Source: Roridomyces roridus
Taxonomy: Eukaryota; Basidiomycota; Agaricomycetes; Agaricales; Mycenaceae
Direction of reading: 5' to 3'
DNA: 64,000 nucleotides
Assembly: GCA_029378245.1 (NCBI GenBank)
Contig: JARKIF010000098.1
Span: 54,156 to 118,155, forward strand
The translations under genes and the position numbers were made by a program. Shown in pieces: positions 43,501 through 53,578 of this stretch. Positions within the stretch are counted from its first letter, which is position 1; each line of letters opens with the position of its first letter. The notes beneath the pieces are model-generated. The model did no database searches and was not told the origin of the DNA. It saw only the letters and a program-made list of their open reading frames with translations.

Positions 43501-45491
43501 GCTAGGAAACATACTCAAGAGGCTGCTAAGAAGCATCCGCTCATTCTTCACAGCAGAAATAGTTCCCTTGCTGCTCGCCCTCGCTTGCGTCTCGAAATTG
43601 GGCGGAAAGCGATCCAACGGTCTTACGAACGTCTGAACCGTGCACGGAATCTCCTCCGGGGGCTTCGTGTCGTCGATGAGCACTTAAAGATGAGTCAGAA
43701 GATCGAGACTTGACATTTATTTTAAACTCTTACTGTTATGCCAGGTCCTGGCGGTGACACAGACCACCTCGCGCTTATTCTCCTGATGATTCACGATGGT
43801 GCGCACGCTCAAACTCATGACCGTCAGCGGAGGCGTATCCTTGGGCGCATTGGCGTCTGTTTCGGGGAAGGGATTGATATCCTTGGGATCCGCGACCGTG
43901 ACCTCGAGTTTGCACCAGGAAAGCTAGATGAAAGTAAATCGACCGAGTGTAAATCAACGAACGCGCTCTTACACCCTTGTTCTCAATCTGAGGATGCTTG
44001 ATCTCAAGCCAGCAAGGCCCCTTGATCTTCCGCTTGAGCGCAAGAAGCTCAAAGGCGCTCGTATTCGTCCCAAAGATGCGCGCAATGTTAGGAGTGGGGT
44101 TCGCGTCCGTCATAGGGAGTTGTGGTTCTAAGAGAATTGAGATTAAACCATCTTGAGTATGTGGGGCACTCACCGTTGAACCCATACACGACCTTGAGCC
44201 ACTGCGTCTCCTCACGAGGCACATCCGACTCCCCAAAGGCATAGTTCCGCTTAACAGCCTTGGTCTTCCACGATTTAATCGCAGTCTTCCTCCGCAGCTG
44301 CTCCATGTCCGTAAATACGTCCTGGAGCTCGGGAACCTCCCCATATTCGTCTGGTTTCGTGCGCGGGAGTATAAACACATTCCGCTGCATGTTCTCAATG
44401 GTGATACAGCAAGAGACCCACGCATTCGTGACCTTGTCCTTCAACTTGCCGATAAAGTACAGCCGGCCGTCGTTCTCGAGGTACTCGGACCAGAAGAAGC
44501 GCAGGGAGCCGTCGGGTTCCAGCGCAGACACGTTGGTTTGCGACGAAGACGAGCCGTGAGATCCCAGGGCCTCCTCTGGAGCACTGACAGTGAGCGAGTC
44601 GTAGACGGCCAACCACGCGGGAACGCTATTCTCCTCTTCTTTCTTCTTGGGCGGCGGCGGCGGCGCGTCGACTTGCATCGCGTCGTCCATATCGTCGGCC
44701 ATGAACGAGTCCATGTCGATATCCTCGTATTCCGACGCGTCGAACCCGTCCGAGCCGCTCTGCACGTCGAGGTGCGACATTCGGTCGACGGCAGGTGTCA
44801 TCCCGGGGTCATCATCCATCTTGACCCTTTTGAGCGGACTCGAGTCAAGCACATCGCTCTCAGCGTGGTCCGTAGGCCCATCGGAAGACGTGTCGGCGTA
44901 CGAGCGGTAGTCCGGGGACTGCTTGCGTTTGCGTGACTTGGGTTTGGGGACGTCGACGGGGACAGAGTCGAGTTCGCCCATCAGCGACGCCAAAAAGTCG
45001 CTCTCCTCCTCTTTCGTCACGGCTTTGCGATATGCGGCGATGGTCGGCTTGGGCGGTGGCGGCGGGGCCTTGGGCTTTGTCTTGGCCGCCGCGCTCTTCC
45101 CTGGACGCGCATTCGTCAGAGAACAACAGAGAGCGAGAAAGAAACGCACCTTTCTTCTTCTTCTTTCGCTCCTCATCGGAATCATCCTCCTCCTCATCGG
45201 CCTCCCTGTCCCAATCCTCCTCCAGCCCATTATCCACGTACCCTCCAACCCCATCGTCCTCGACAAAGTCATCCTCCTGCAGTCGATTCCGCACAACGCG
45301 GCGGTACTGGTCCTCGCTAACCTCGTCGTAAATACCCACGTCTTCTTGCTCCTGCGACGCGTCAGTGGCAGAAAAAACGGACAGAACGCGTGTCTGACCT
45401 TTCTGACGCGCCCCCCACCCTCTCTAGCGCGTTTATACTCTGCTAGTCTGTCGAGTTTCGCCTGTTTCTCGCGTCTGGAGCGGTCGGCCAT
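40541..45491 (-). CDS. POL1: DNA polymerase alpha catalytic subunit
   Basis: About 1,400 residues in many exons from ATG 45491 to TAA 40541. N-terminus [20 protein letters not shown], then acidic and Lys-rich regions and the p180 N-terminal motif [14 protein letters not shown]. Family B polymerase motifs are intact: motif [15 protein letters not shown] (~42.63 kb), motif [20 protein letters not shown] (~42.27 kb) and motif [12 protein letters not shown] (~42.08 kb). The exonuclease-like domain is present without proofreading function, as in all alpha polymerases. C-terminal zinc motifs: CRHC, CPAC, CDDPTC, CLQRNC. It extends RNA-DNA primers made by primase in the nucleus. A Gly run follows EPVDVEDEE at ~42.75 kb. 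Complete by eye, with all introns in frame. Confidence 0.95.
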
Positions 45492-45707
45492 GGTGGTGAT
45501 TTGGAAGAGACGCGCTGTTTGTCACTTGTTTGTCACACCAACTCTGCTCAGATCATCGAGCTCCAGCGTCCTTCCGATGGGTATATTAAATGGTAAGCAA
45601 ATGCGAGGGTGTATACATGCGAGTAACGAGTGTAAGAATAACTATATGCAATAATGACAGCAGTCAGCAAGTCCACAGATATCACTATGGCTCCGGCTGT
45701 AAATCTG

Positions 45708-47268
45708 TTAGTCCACGACAGAGAAAAGGTGCGCCAATGAACGCACCACAGGTATCCGCGGCATCTCCGAAATCTCAGACGGAACTGCCGTCGCACTGGA
45801 CGCAGACCGTGGACTGTCCGCAGTCACCAACTCCTTCTCCTCCATATCGCCTCCCTCCTCGCTCTTGGCGCCTCGCTCCGACGCGTCGAGCTCTACATCA
45901 CCTTCGAGACTGGCACCGAATCCTAGAGCTCTCATGTCCTCAAACACGAGCTGATGTGATGTTGTACCTGTCCTTAAATCTCGCCGCTCGGTCGTAATGA
46001 CACTGTGGTCGTTGAAGGGCCATATCCAGTGCCACCGCCCGCTCCGCCCGTCTGAAGTCTCATCACCATCTTCCTCGGTGGGATATGCGACGCTCCGGCT
46101 GGCCACTTGTCGTGAATCGTGGTCATTGGGGACGACAGATACAGATAATCGTGGGCGGGCGTTGAGGGTGGAGAGGAGAGCGTTCGAGTAGAGTTTCGAG
46201 AGAGGGAGGTCGAAAATGAAGTTTCTGTACATGGGTTATCAGAGATTGTATCAAGGATGCCCGAGAATTCAGACGTACACGGAATAATGTGGTAACGTCT
46301 CAAAAAAGCAGACGTCGAGGATGGAAAAGCAGGCAGTGACTAGGCCAGTTTGGATAGTTGCTGAAACGAAACGAAATCAGCGGTCTGAGAGGGAAGGGAG
46401 CAATGAAAGGGGGAATGGGAGCTCGACAATCGGGATTGGAGTGGAGATGTCCGCCATCGCTCCACAGGTCTCCTGTTGGAGAAAAGTAAAGGAGACTCAC
46501 TCCGTATTAACTTATCAATAACATTGTCGGTTTCCGAGAACCCCGTCTTGCGATTAGACTTGGAAACGGATTTCAGCTTGCAATAAACACGCAGATGGGC
46601 ACTCACGAGCACAAGAACGAGGCAGATGGTAATAAGGACATCCGCGCAGGACGAGGAAATAAACCAGATGAGGGCGCTTGTGTGTAGCAGCGGTTTGTTA
46701 TAAAAGTATTCGACGACGATGACGCGGGCGGCAGTTAATAAACCTCCGGCTTCGAAATATGAGTGCAAAGACAACATCTCGGCAGATGGACGCACCGAGG
46801 GAAGTGCAGGCGAGCCCAACGATGAGCACAGGCGGCGATATGCAATTGGTGATTTTCCATATCCTCCACGCAAAGAATATTTGTATGGGCGTCGAGACGA
46901 GCACAACGAGGATAGGTTGCGTGACGAAGACGGTCGGAAACTTGCTGGGAACCTGGCCGTACTCGAGTATGAGCGGCTGATAAAGCATGCCCATGTCCAG
47001 CGCAGTGTTGGCGGTCTCGAGCACCATGAGGTAGGCGATGAAACTTGAAATAATCTATGAGGCCCCGGGCTGTTCTTGGACGACAGTATTCCACTTGCCT
47101 CTTCATGAGAGTTCCGTCGGGGGATGCTGCGTTTTGGGGATGGCAGAAGAGGCGGTTGTAAGTGAGAAGTTGGGAGAGGAAAACGCCGTAGAGGATCATG
47201 TTAAAGAAAACGCCGAGGAGGAGGGGCCCGTAAGAGAGGCGGACATCGGGGAGAGGGAGAGGCGCCAT
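45708..47268 (-). CDS. Seven-helix membrane protein, DUF6534-type
   Basis: Starts at ATG 47268 (MAPLPLPDVRLSYGPLLLGV), stop at 45708, with five to six exons. Hydrophobic helices in order: LLLGVFFNMILYGVFLSQLL, ANTALDMGMLYQPLIL, PILVVLVSTPIQIFFAWRIW, CISPPVLIVGLACTSLGA, ADVLITICLVLVLVSAHLRV, ATIQTGLVTACFSILDVCFF, then the hallmark LYSNALLSTLNARPRL. This pattern is the DUF6534 family, widespread and highly duplicated in Agaricomycetes and of unknown function. A Ser/Glu-rich cytosolic tail of about 140 residues follows. Nothing appears broken. Confidence 0.85.
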
Positions 47269-47291
47269 CGTGTGCCGTTCGCAACCTCCGC

Positions 47292-48018
47292 CTAAAACCA
47301 CCCCTCGCCGATGGGCGCGTCTGGAGCGAGAACGCTGCTGAGAGATTTGCGTCGGCCGATGCAACGCTTCTTGATCGCGTGCAGAGTGCCCCGAGACTGG
47401 GCGGAATCCTGGGTGCGTTGCACGCGGTTGCGGAGAAGAGGACGGCCGTAATTGATCATGATGCCATTGATGGTGGCAGGACCCGTGTTGTCAACTGTTG
47501 TCAACTGTTGTCACCTTGAACTTGGTCTTGTTTTAAGTATGGTACCCCGACTACTCACTCGTCCAATAATTGCCACCTAGCGCATCAAGTCTGGCATGAC
47601 CGTCAAAACTCAAGCACGGTGAAGACAACGTCGAAGGCTGCCTCAAAAGAGTCTCGGATTATACTATAAGTTTCATTGACTGCCTGAGTTGGCCACCCAA
47701 GTTTTTAACGGAATGCAGCTTCGACCCTTACCAGGACCCTGGATTACCCTATGAGAGGTTACATCCGGATTTTCGGGGTCCAGAAATTTTTGTCAGGACT
47801 TTCGGTCTCACTGCCGTCCAGAGTCTTGTCAGGATTCCAGTACAGACCTCGGCCAAATGAGGTGTTGATCCGATCAATCTGCGCCGAATAAGGAAATTTT
47901 CATCAAAATTGCCGCCGAGTCTCTGAAAAGCACCTCCTTGGTCCAGTCCGTCCTCTGAAACATGTAATTCACCCAGAGGTTTCGTATGATGTCCAATATT
48001 GAGACGTAAATTATTGGA
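47292..48018. other. Intergenic region with scattered TTGTCAGGA motifs
   Basis: No gene is supported. A 70-codon frame on the minus strand (47504-47292) has no recognisable features. There is a TGTTGTCAAC microsatellite at about 47488-47513. The motif TTGTCAGGAYT occurs at about 47789 and 47826, and three more times after the MITE (about 48437, 48480 and 48535). Confidence 0.5.
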
Positions 48019-48026
48019 TACTAGCC

Positions 48027-48413
48027 TAGGGTGTGGTTTTTAACTCTGGTTATTAACCAGTTAATTAACCGGCGTTTATAAACACGGTTTTTAAATGTTT
48101 GGGCAAAATCGTCAGTTTATAAATGCCATGACATAATCGCTGGCAGATCAAATGAGCTCTGATCCAGGCCTGATCACCGTCTGATGTGCCTTTTGGGAGC
48201 AACCATGGCCTCTTGGGCGCCAGTGATGGGCTTTGGATGTGCACAGAGGACCACGGCAGGAGGTGGAGAAGAGCCCCAGCAAAAAATTCATCTGCAAAGC
48301 CATTTTGGGGCTTTCTGGGGGCTGGTTTATAAACCGGTTTACAAACGGGCTGGTTTGCAAACCAGGTTTATAAACCGGTTTTTAATGGCTGGGGAATTAA
48401 AAACCACACCCTA
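48027..48413. mobile_element. 387-bp hAT-type MITE
   Basis: Terminal inverted repeat TAGGGTGTGGTTTTTAA at both ends and an exact 8-bp target duplication TACTAGCC (48019-48026, 48414-48421). Subterminal GGTTTATAAACCGG and GGTTTGCAAACC palindromes are repeated in both arms, as expected for transposase binding. No coding capacity. It lies 136 bp upstream of retrotransposon A. Confidence 0.9.
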
Positions 48414-48549
48414 TACTAGCCACAGGATTTACACATTTGTCAGGACTCTCCTCAGACCTCCATGGGCAGAGGTGCCCATTTGTCAGGACCCTGGCACATA
48501 CCTGCCGGGGCCAATTCCTGACTTTTGTCAGGACTCTGGATGTAGCCTC

Positions 48550-49056
48550 TGTTATGTCCCGTTCCAACGCCAACTCCGGTACTCAACTCCGGTCACGTCG
48601 GGATGCCTCCCGACGTCGAAGCGCATCACGCGCTCCTCGGTTCTATCCGGGTACTCGGGTTTTCACGCGATGAAGGTATCTGAGCGTTTCCCCCGGACTT
48701 GGTATTCATCAGGATATCCACTTGATCATTCCGTGCGGACTTAATCAGCTTATATCCACATAGCCGCATAAGTCCGTTTCTATTATTGGTCTGTGGTAAT
48801 GACATATATCTCTACTTACTCGTATATAAGACTTTCCTTATCTGTATTCAACCTTAGTTGATAATTGACGTTCTTGACTACTCGTCTTGGCTGGTTCCTA
48901 CTCCTTCCCTTCCTATCAACATAGCAAGGCGTCTTTGACACCCTACTCCTCTGTGGTGCTCTTAGATCGTTCCTCCGGTCGACTCCTTCCAACTCCGGTC
49001 ACTACCGGAGTTCCGGCTTCTACTCCGGACTTGTCTTTTGGAATCGGATCGTAACA
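48550..49056 (+). repeat. 5' LTR of element A
   Basis: 507 bp, TGTTATGTCC ... TCGTAACA. It contains two units of an AACTCCGGTACTC minisatellite near its start, and a TATATAAG box at about 48823. The next bases (GTATTATCAACTCC) would be the primer-binding site, whose tRNA I cannot assign. Confidence 0.9.
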
Positions 49057-49083
49057 GTATTATCAACTCCGCACGTCTTCGCT

Positions 49084-49352
49084 ATGTCTAACCTACCCCC
49101 TAATCAACCCAACCAACCTCCCAACACGGATCAACGCATACACATTCAAGACAACCGGCTTTCTGAGGACTCCGCGGCAATTGACAATAGACGTAGACGC
49201 CAGTCTACTATATTCGCTCAAATTCCGTTGATCGTTCGTCCTTCGATACAAAACCCGGTTCCACCGATCCTACAAACCCCCCCTGCTGCGACGGGTCAGT
49301 TCTCGATCCCGCCGTATGGTCCTTACCGAGATCGGTTCGTTCCGTCTCCCGG
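49084..49352 (+). pseudogene. gag of element A, first part (split by element B)
   Basis: ATG 49084 (MSNLPPNQPNQPPNTDQ) to codon 90, where element B has entered. The last two bases (GG of the target site CCCGG) continue in frame with 57569. The encoded part is Pro/Gln/Arg-rich and disordered. As it stands, the frame runs into the LTR of B and stops after two codons. Confidence 0.85.
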
Positions 49353-49828
49353 TGTCACGCGCTGACCTATTTGCGCACGTGACAATGCCAAACAAACCCG
49401 ATATACATTGGCGCCGCACAGCGTTAAAGTCATGGGAACCCTGTCTCGATCGGATTGAAGAAGAAGCCGAGGAAGACATTATTTAAAGACGTGGGATAAG
49501 TTTCATATTTATGCACGACAGCGTGGATGAGGGATGAAGTTTTCGATCAGTGAACTGTCAGATCATGACAGGCTTCTATGAAGAACACGGTGTAGACATG
49601 ACAATAGGAAACGACAAAGATGCAGAACAATAGTGCATGTCGGAAGCCAGGACAATTAGTGTAGCATCGTAGATCTATTCCTCATAGTATAAAAGCAGTA
49701 GCTAGTCGTCGTATTCTGTACCCTCTCCTAGACTTTTATTCAGTTCATTTTACGAGCTTTAGTAGCGCACTACCCAATCCACAGCATCTTACCGCTGTTG
49801 GACGCGTGAAACAAGTCTTGTCGTGACA
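49353..49828 (+). repeat. 5' LTR of element B
   Basis: 476 bp. It carries a copy of the last ~45 codons of the pol frame (from U3) and a TATAAAAG box at about 49691. Differs from the 3' copy by G/A in TCGATCRGATT and in GTTGRACGCG. Confidence 0.95.
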
Positions 49829-50329
49829 TAATAAAAGTCTACCCTCATACCGCTCTTACCTCCCCACCGACCTTATCCTTTCCATACGCTTTGGCGTCCC
49901 TCCCCCTACTACTTGGACTCTCGTAATTGAAGATCCATTCATACCTCAAGCGTCACGTCGTTGAATCGCGACGTTAAATAAGCGCCAATCTCGTGTCGAA
50001 CTATTTTGACAGACAGTCGCTGTGCTACGGGAAACGTTGAGTCCGTCCCCGCACAATAGCAGACGTTGGTGTTCGGGTGGCAATCTTCGGAGAGTACCCT
50101 CACGCAAATACCGGGAGAGTCGTAGAAGGCCCGGGTTTGTTCTGTCGGCAAGTGTTACGACTGAGAAATTCACCACCGGCTTCGTGCCACTCCTACCCAA
50201 GTCGCGACGGCGTTTCGCGCACCCTCCTCCTCTTCCGGCACCTCCAGCCGAGAAGCCAACTCCGTAGCGGACCAACTCTTGGCCGTTTCTGCCACCACCC
50301 ACCACACATTCCACACCGCCGATCCTGCC

Positions 50330-51424
50330 ATGTCCCACCACGGCAGTCCCATCTACTTTGACCAGCCTCAGGCTGGTTACCCCCCCCAACCTTACACTTC
50401 CCGCCCTCCTACCCAATCTCCTCGCCCCCTTCCTATGCGACCCGACTCCCACCCTCCTCAGCCGAGCCTGGCTGATTTAATTCAGGCTCTCCCCCCACGC
50501 CCGGCACCAGCAAAGATGACGCTGGCCCGATTTCCTCCGCCGTTCGACGGCAACGACAAATCCAAGTGGGAAACTTGGATCGATAGCGTCACCACATACC
50601 TGGTGGCGTACAATCACGATTTTGATGGGGACCACAAACACATCTGTCTCGTGCTGTCGTTGTTGGGCGACAAGGATGGTTTCGCGTGTCCAGCCTCCAA
50701 CTGGTCACGCAACTGGAAGGCGAAGCATTTTCGCCTTGGTCAAATCCACTCGACTTTCGAGGATTTCATGACCGAGTTGGAGTCGACGTTCGCGGATCAG
50801 AACGTCAAGGAGACGGCGCTGTTGCGCCTGATGAACACTCGGCAGGGTAGCTCCACCCTGGCCGATTTCCTTCAGTCGTTCGAGTTGAACGCTGAGCAGG
50901 CGGGCTACACGCCCGGAGATGTGCTGCATGACACGTTCTTGTGTCAAGCACTGGAAATCCTGGTCTCGGACCAGGTCCGCAAACAGCTTTACGCTGGTGG
51001 CGTGGCAATCCCGGGGACATACACGGGATTGAAGAGCCGGTTGATGACCATCAACGGCATAATTGAGCGTGGGAAGCTCATCAACTCTCGCTGGGGAGCG
51101 GGAGGAATGTTTTGGACGCCGGCACAGCCGCCACCCAAACTCCCCAAGGCCACGGCACTGGTGCCGCCGCCGCCCAGACCCCAGGGGACAACACCCCATT
51201 TGGCGACCCAGGTCACTCCCGGAAACCCAGCGCCGATGGATGTGGATCGAACGCGGCAGGCCGCATTCAAGTGTTATAATTGTGGCAAGGAGGGCCACAT
51301 GAAGCGGGAGTGCCCAGAGCCTCCCAAAAAGAAGTTTAATATCCGGTCGATCAAGACCGAGGACTACACGCAGGAGGACCTGCAGGCTCTCGCGAGCATA
51401 CTACGTGAGAAGGGTTTTTGTTAG
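50330..51424 (+). CDS. gag: gag of element B
   Basis: ATG 50330 is the first in frame (MSHHGSPIYFDQPQAGYPP); the open frame extends 51 bases upstream without another start. A Pro-rich N-terminus is followed by the retrotransposon gag core (FPPPFDGNDKSKWETWID, QIHSTFEDFMTELESTFAD, TALLRLMNTRQGSSTLADF) and one CCHC zinc knuckle, CYNCGKEGHMKREC, which packages the RNA in the particle. The frame stops at TAG 51422-51424. Pol starts in the -1 frame overlapping this stop (the stretch GGTTTTTGTTAG), so a -1 ribosomal frameshift is the likely route. Note the lack of damage despite the dead pol. Confidence 0.9.
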   Translation: MSHHGSPIYFDQPQAGYPPQPYTSRPPTQSPRPLPMRPDSHPPQPSLADLIQALPPRPAPAKMTLARFPPPFDGNDKSKWETWIDSVTTYLVAYNHDFDGDHKHICLVLSLLGDKDGFACPASNWSRNWKAKHFRLGQIHSTFEDFMTELESTFADQNVKETALLRLMNTRQGSSTLADFLQSFELNAEQAGYTPGDVLHDTFLCQALEILVSDQVRKQLYAGGVAIPGTYTGLKSRLMTINGIIERGKLINSRWGAGGMFWTPAQPPPKLPKATALVPPPPRPQGTTPHLATQVTPGNPAPMDVDRTRQAAFKCYNCGKEGHMKRECPEPPKKKFNIRSIKTEDYTQEDLQALASILREKGFC

Positions 51425-52007
51425 GGCGCCCGGTCAAGGCCGAACCGGTGTGCCCTCCCGTATCTATTATCCATGGACAGTATACGCCGCTAGAGGCGGT
51501 AACGGACAGCACGAACAATGTGCAAAATAGCGTACCTGTAAATTATGTAGAAAAAACTAGCCTACAACGTAGTATACAAGAATTTCTTGTAGGCGAAGTA
51601 GAAAAGCCAAAAAAAATACGTATCTTGCAGAATGAGAACCGGAAACGTAATTTAAAGAATCGTCGCATGGATGAAGAAAACAAGCGCTGGAGCGCTTTTA
51701 AAAAGGCCCCTGGAACCCAAACCAGTGATAAAAATAGTGAGAAGAAAAAGGGCGGCGATGCCGCGGAGGCTCAATCCTCGAAAGAGGAGGTAGCGCCTAA
51801 GCATACACGGGTGCCGTTCGGTCTCAGGAAGAAAGAGGCCGCACAATGGCTAGCACGCCGTGCTATGGGAGAGACGGAACAACGCTTAGCTCAGGAGCTG
51901 CGTGAGTTCCAACGGCAACGTGTCCACCACGAGATGTTGGTGGCAGTCCAGCTGGAAGCACTGGACACGGGGAAAACACGTTCCATTCGTGCGTTGCTGG
52001 ACAACGG
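51418..52007 (+). pseudogene. pol of element B, start of protease (before the insertion)
   Basis: Open in the -1 frame relative to gag, from the overlap at the gag stop. A basic linker (KKIRILQNENRKRNLKNRR) and a coiled coil (MGETEQRLAQELREFQRQR) lead to the aspartic protease active site, ALLDNG, where the sequence is cut by the insertion at 52008. The remaining protease begins at 53579. The insertion supplies a stop codon 8 codons on (52030-52032). Confidence 0.85.
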
Positions 52008-53574
52008 TGATACGCAGCGTCACGCGCACTAGTGTATAGTAGATAGCTCGAGTAGGTAATGTCCTAGAAGTAGACCGCGAAGCGATACAACTCCACAACA
52101 CACTAACCACACAACACACACAACACACACACAATTCCTTGACTAGCACGCTGACACCTAACGGTTGAGTTCGGGGTCGTCTGAAGTATACAGATAAGAC
52201 TGATACTCCGCGGTTTGGTTCTCGGAAGCTTGTAGGTTGACTCTCGAGGTTTCACACCAAGTTCAATGTCTTTGAACTAAGAGGAATCTCTTGACTGGTT
52301 TGTAGACTGCTCACAACGAACACGAGGTTACGATGTTAAAAGGTTTTATATTTTATTGACCGAAACACACAATATCCAAACACCAATACAGCTTCGATAC
52401 AACACGAAGAGGAACTATAGCACAGAGGGCAACCCACTACCCCTTAAGTATGTTACTATAGCTGACCCAAGTTGAACCAGAGCTCGGGTGCCTTTGATAT
52501 TGCGTCTAAGCTAAGAGAAATGATACAACAAATCTCCGCGGAAGTCACAAGACTGCACTATAACCACAGATCAAGCTTCGACCCAATGTCTAGGCAAGAA
52601 GGCGTACAATGCAATGCTGCAAGGGCGGGATCTACAGGCCTTATATACTACTCCCTACTGGTCTGATGATATAACTACTATTACGCGCCTGCCATCCCTA
52701 TTTCCGTACTTTCCCTATAACCCTAGGTGCCCTGTCACCTATATTACATCCCCTCGAACCGCTTCGCGTGGTCCTGTTGCTTATGTTGCTGCTTGGCCCG
52801 TCTGATCGGTGGTCATGCCGCCTTGGCATTCGAGCCGATTGGCCTGGTAATTTGATTCCGTCGTTTCATTACACTCTCTTGCTGAGCCAGCTCCCATTAT
52901 GACTACAGCCCTCGACCCAGGTCCATAAATAACCTCGGTCCGCCATCTTCGTCATCCAGAGCTTACTCCTGGCATATTCTGTCAGACGCGATCATCGCTC
53001 TGATCGTCTGCCGCGACTCCGCCGCTTTTCATGATCATGATCGTACTCGGATCAGTTCTCGATCATACTAGTGTGCCTGCGCGAGTTCGACTCGCCCACT
53101 TGTCATCTCTTTTCTGGGTGTCTCTGCAATACCGGAACGAATGGTAGTATTTCCTCCAACTCGCCTACGCGAGCCACTCTGTTTGTATACATATATATAG
53201 ACTTATACCGGTCCGCGAGGTACTCCGCGAACCTTGTCATGATAGTACTGCGCGTCCGCGCAACCTTCGTCTTTGCTCTATAGCTAGTCTAGCTCATTTC
53301 TGAATACACCTGGGCTTGGTATATCTCCTTGGGTATGGTATCTCCACAAGTAGTAGTCCCCGCGAACCGCCTATTGGAGTCACTACAACCGACCACTTGA
53401 ACGAATAGCCAAGCGTAGTGTACTGACGACTTGTACTTGTCTCATTAATACACGAATAGCGACACGGAGCTCGGTCCTATCCCTTATTGTATATCACCTG
53501 ACAGAGGCATTGGTGTGCGCACCAAAACAGCTAATTAGCCAGATTTCACGCGTGCGAAATACGCAGTCGTATCA
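52008..53574. mobile_element. ~1.57-kb insertion with TG...CA ends in the protease of B (solo-LTR candidate)
   Basis: Begins TGATACGCAG and ends GTCGTATCA, with short inverted ends TGATACG/CGTATCA. The bases AACGG occur at both sides (52003-52007, 53574-53578), so the target duplication is 4-6 bp depending on where the end is drawn. TG...CA ends with such a duplication suit an LTR. No gene is inside. A CA-rich stretch (about 52097-52134) and a TATATATATAG box (about 53191) are present. A solo LTR of this length, or a short non-autonomous retroelement, is the best guess. Confidence 0.65.
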
Positions 53575-53578
53575 ACGG

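Noticed and set aside
44923..45654. Plus-strand frame opposite the N-terminus of DNA polymerase alpha
   Set aside because: Composition of acidic/Lys-rich codons read backwards; no start context or splice support.
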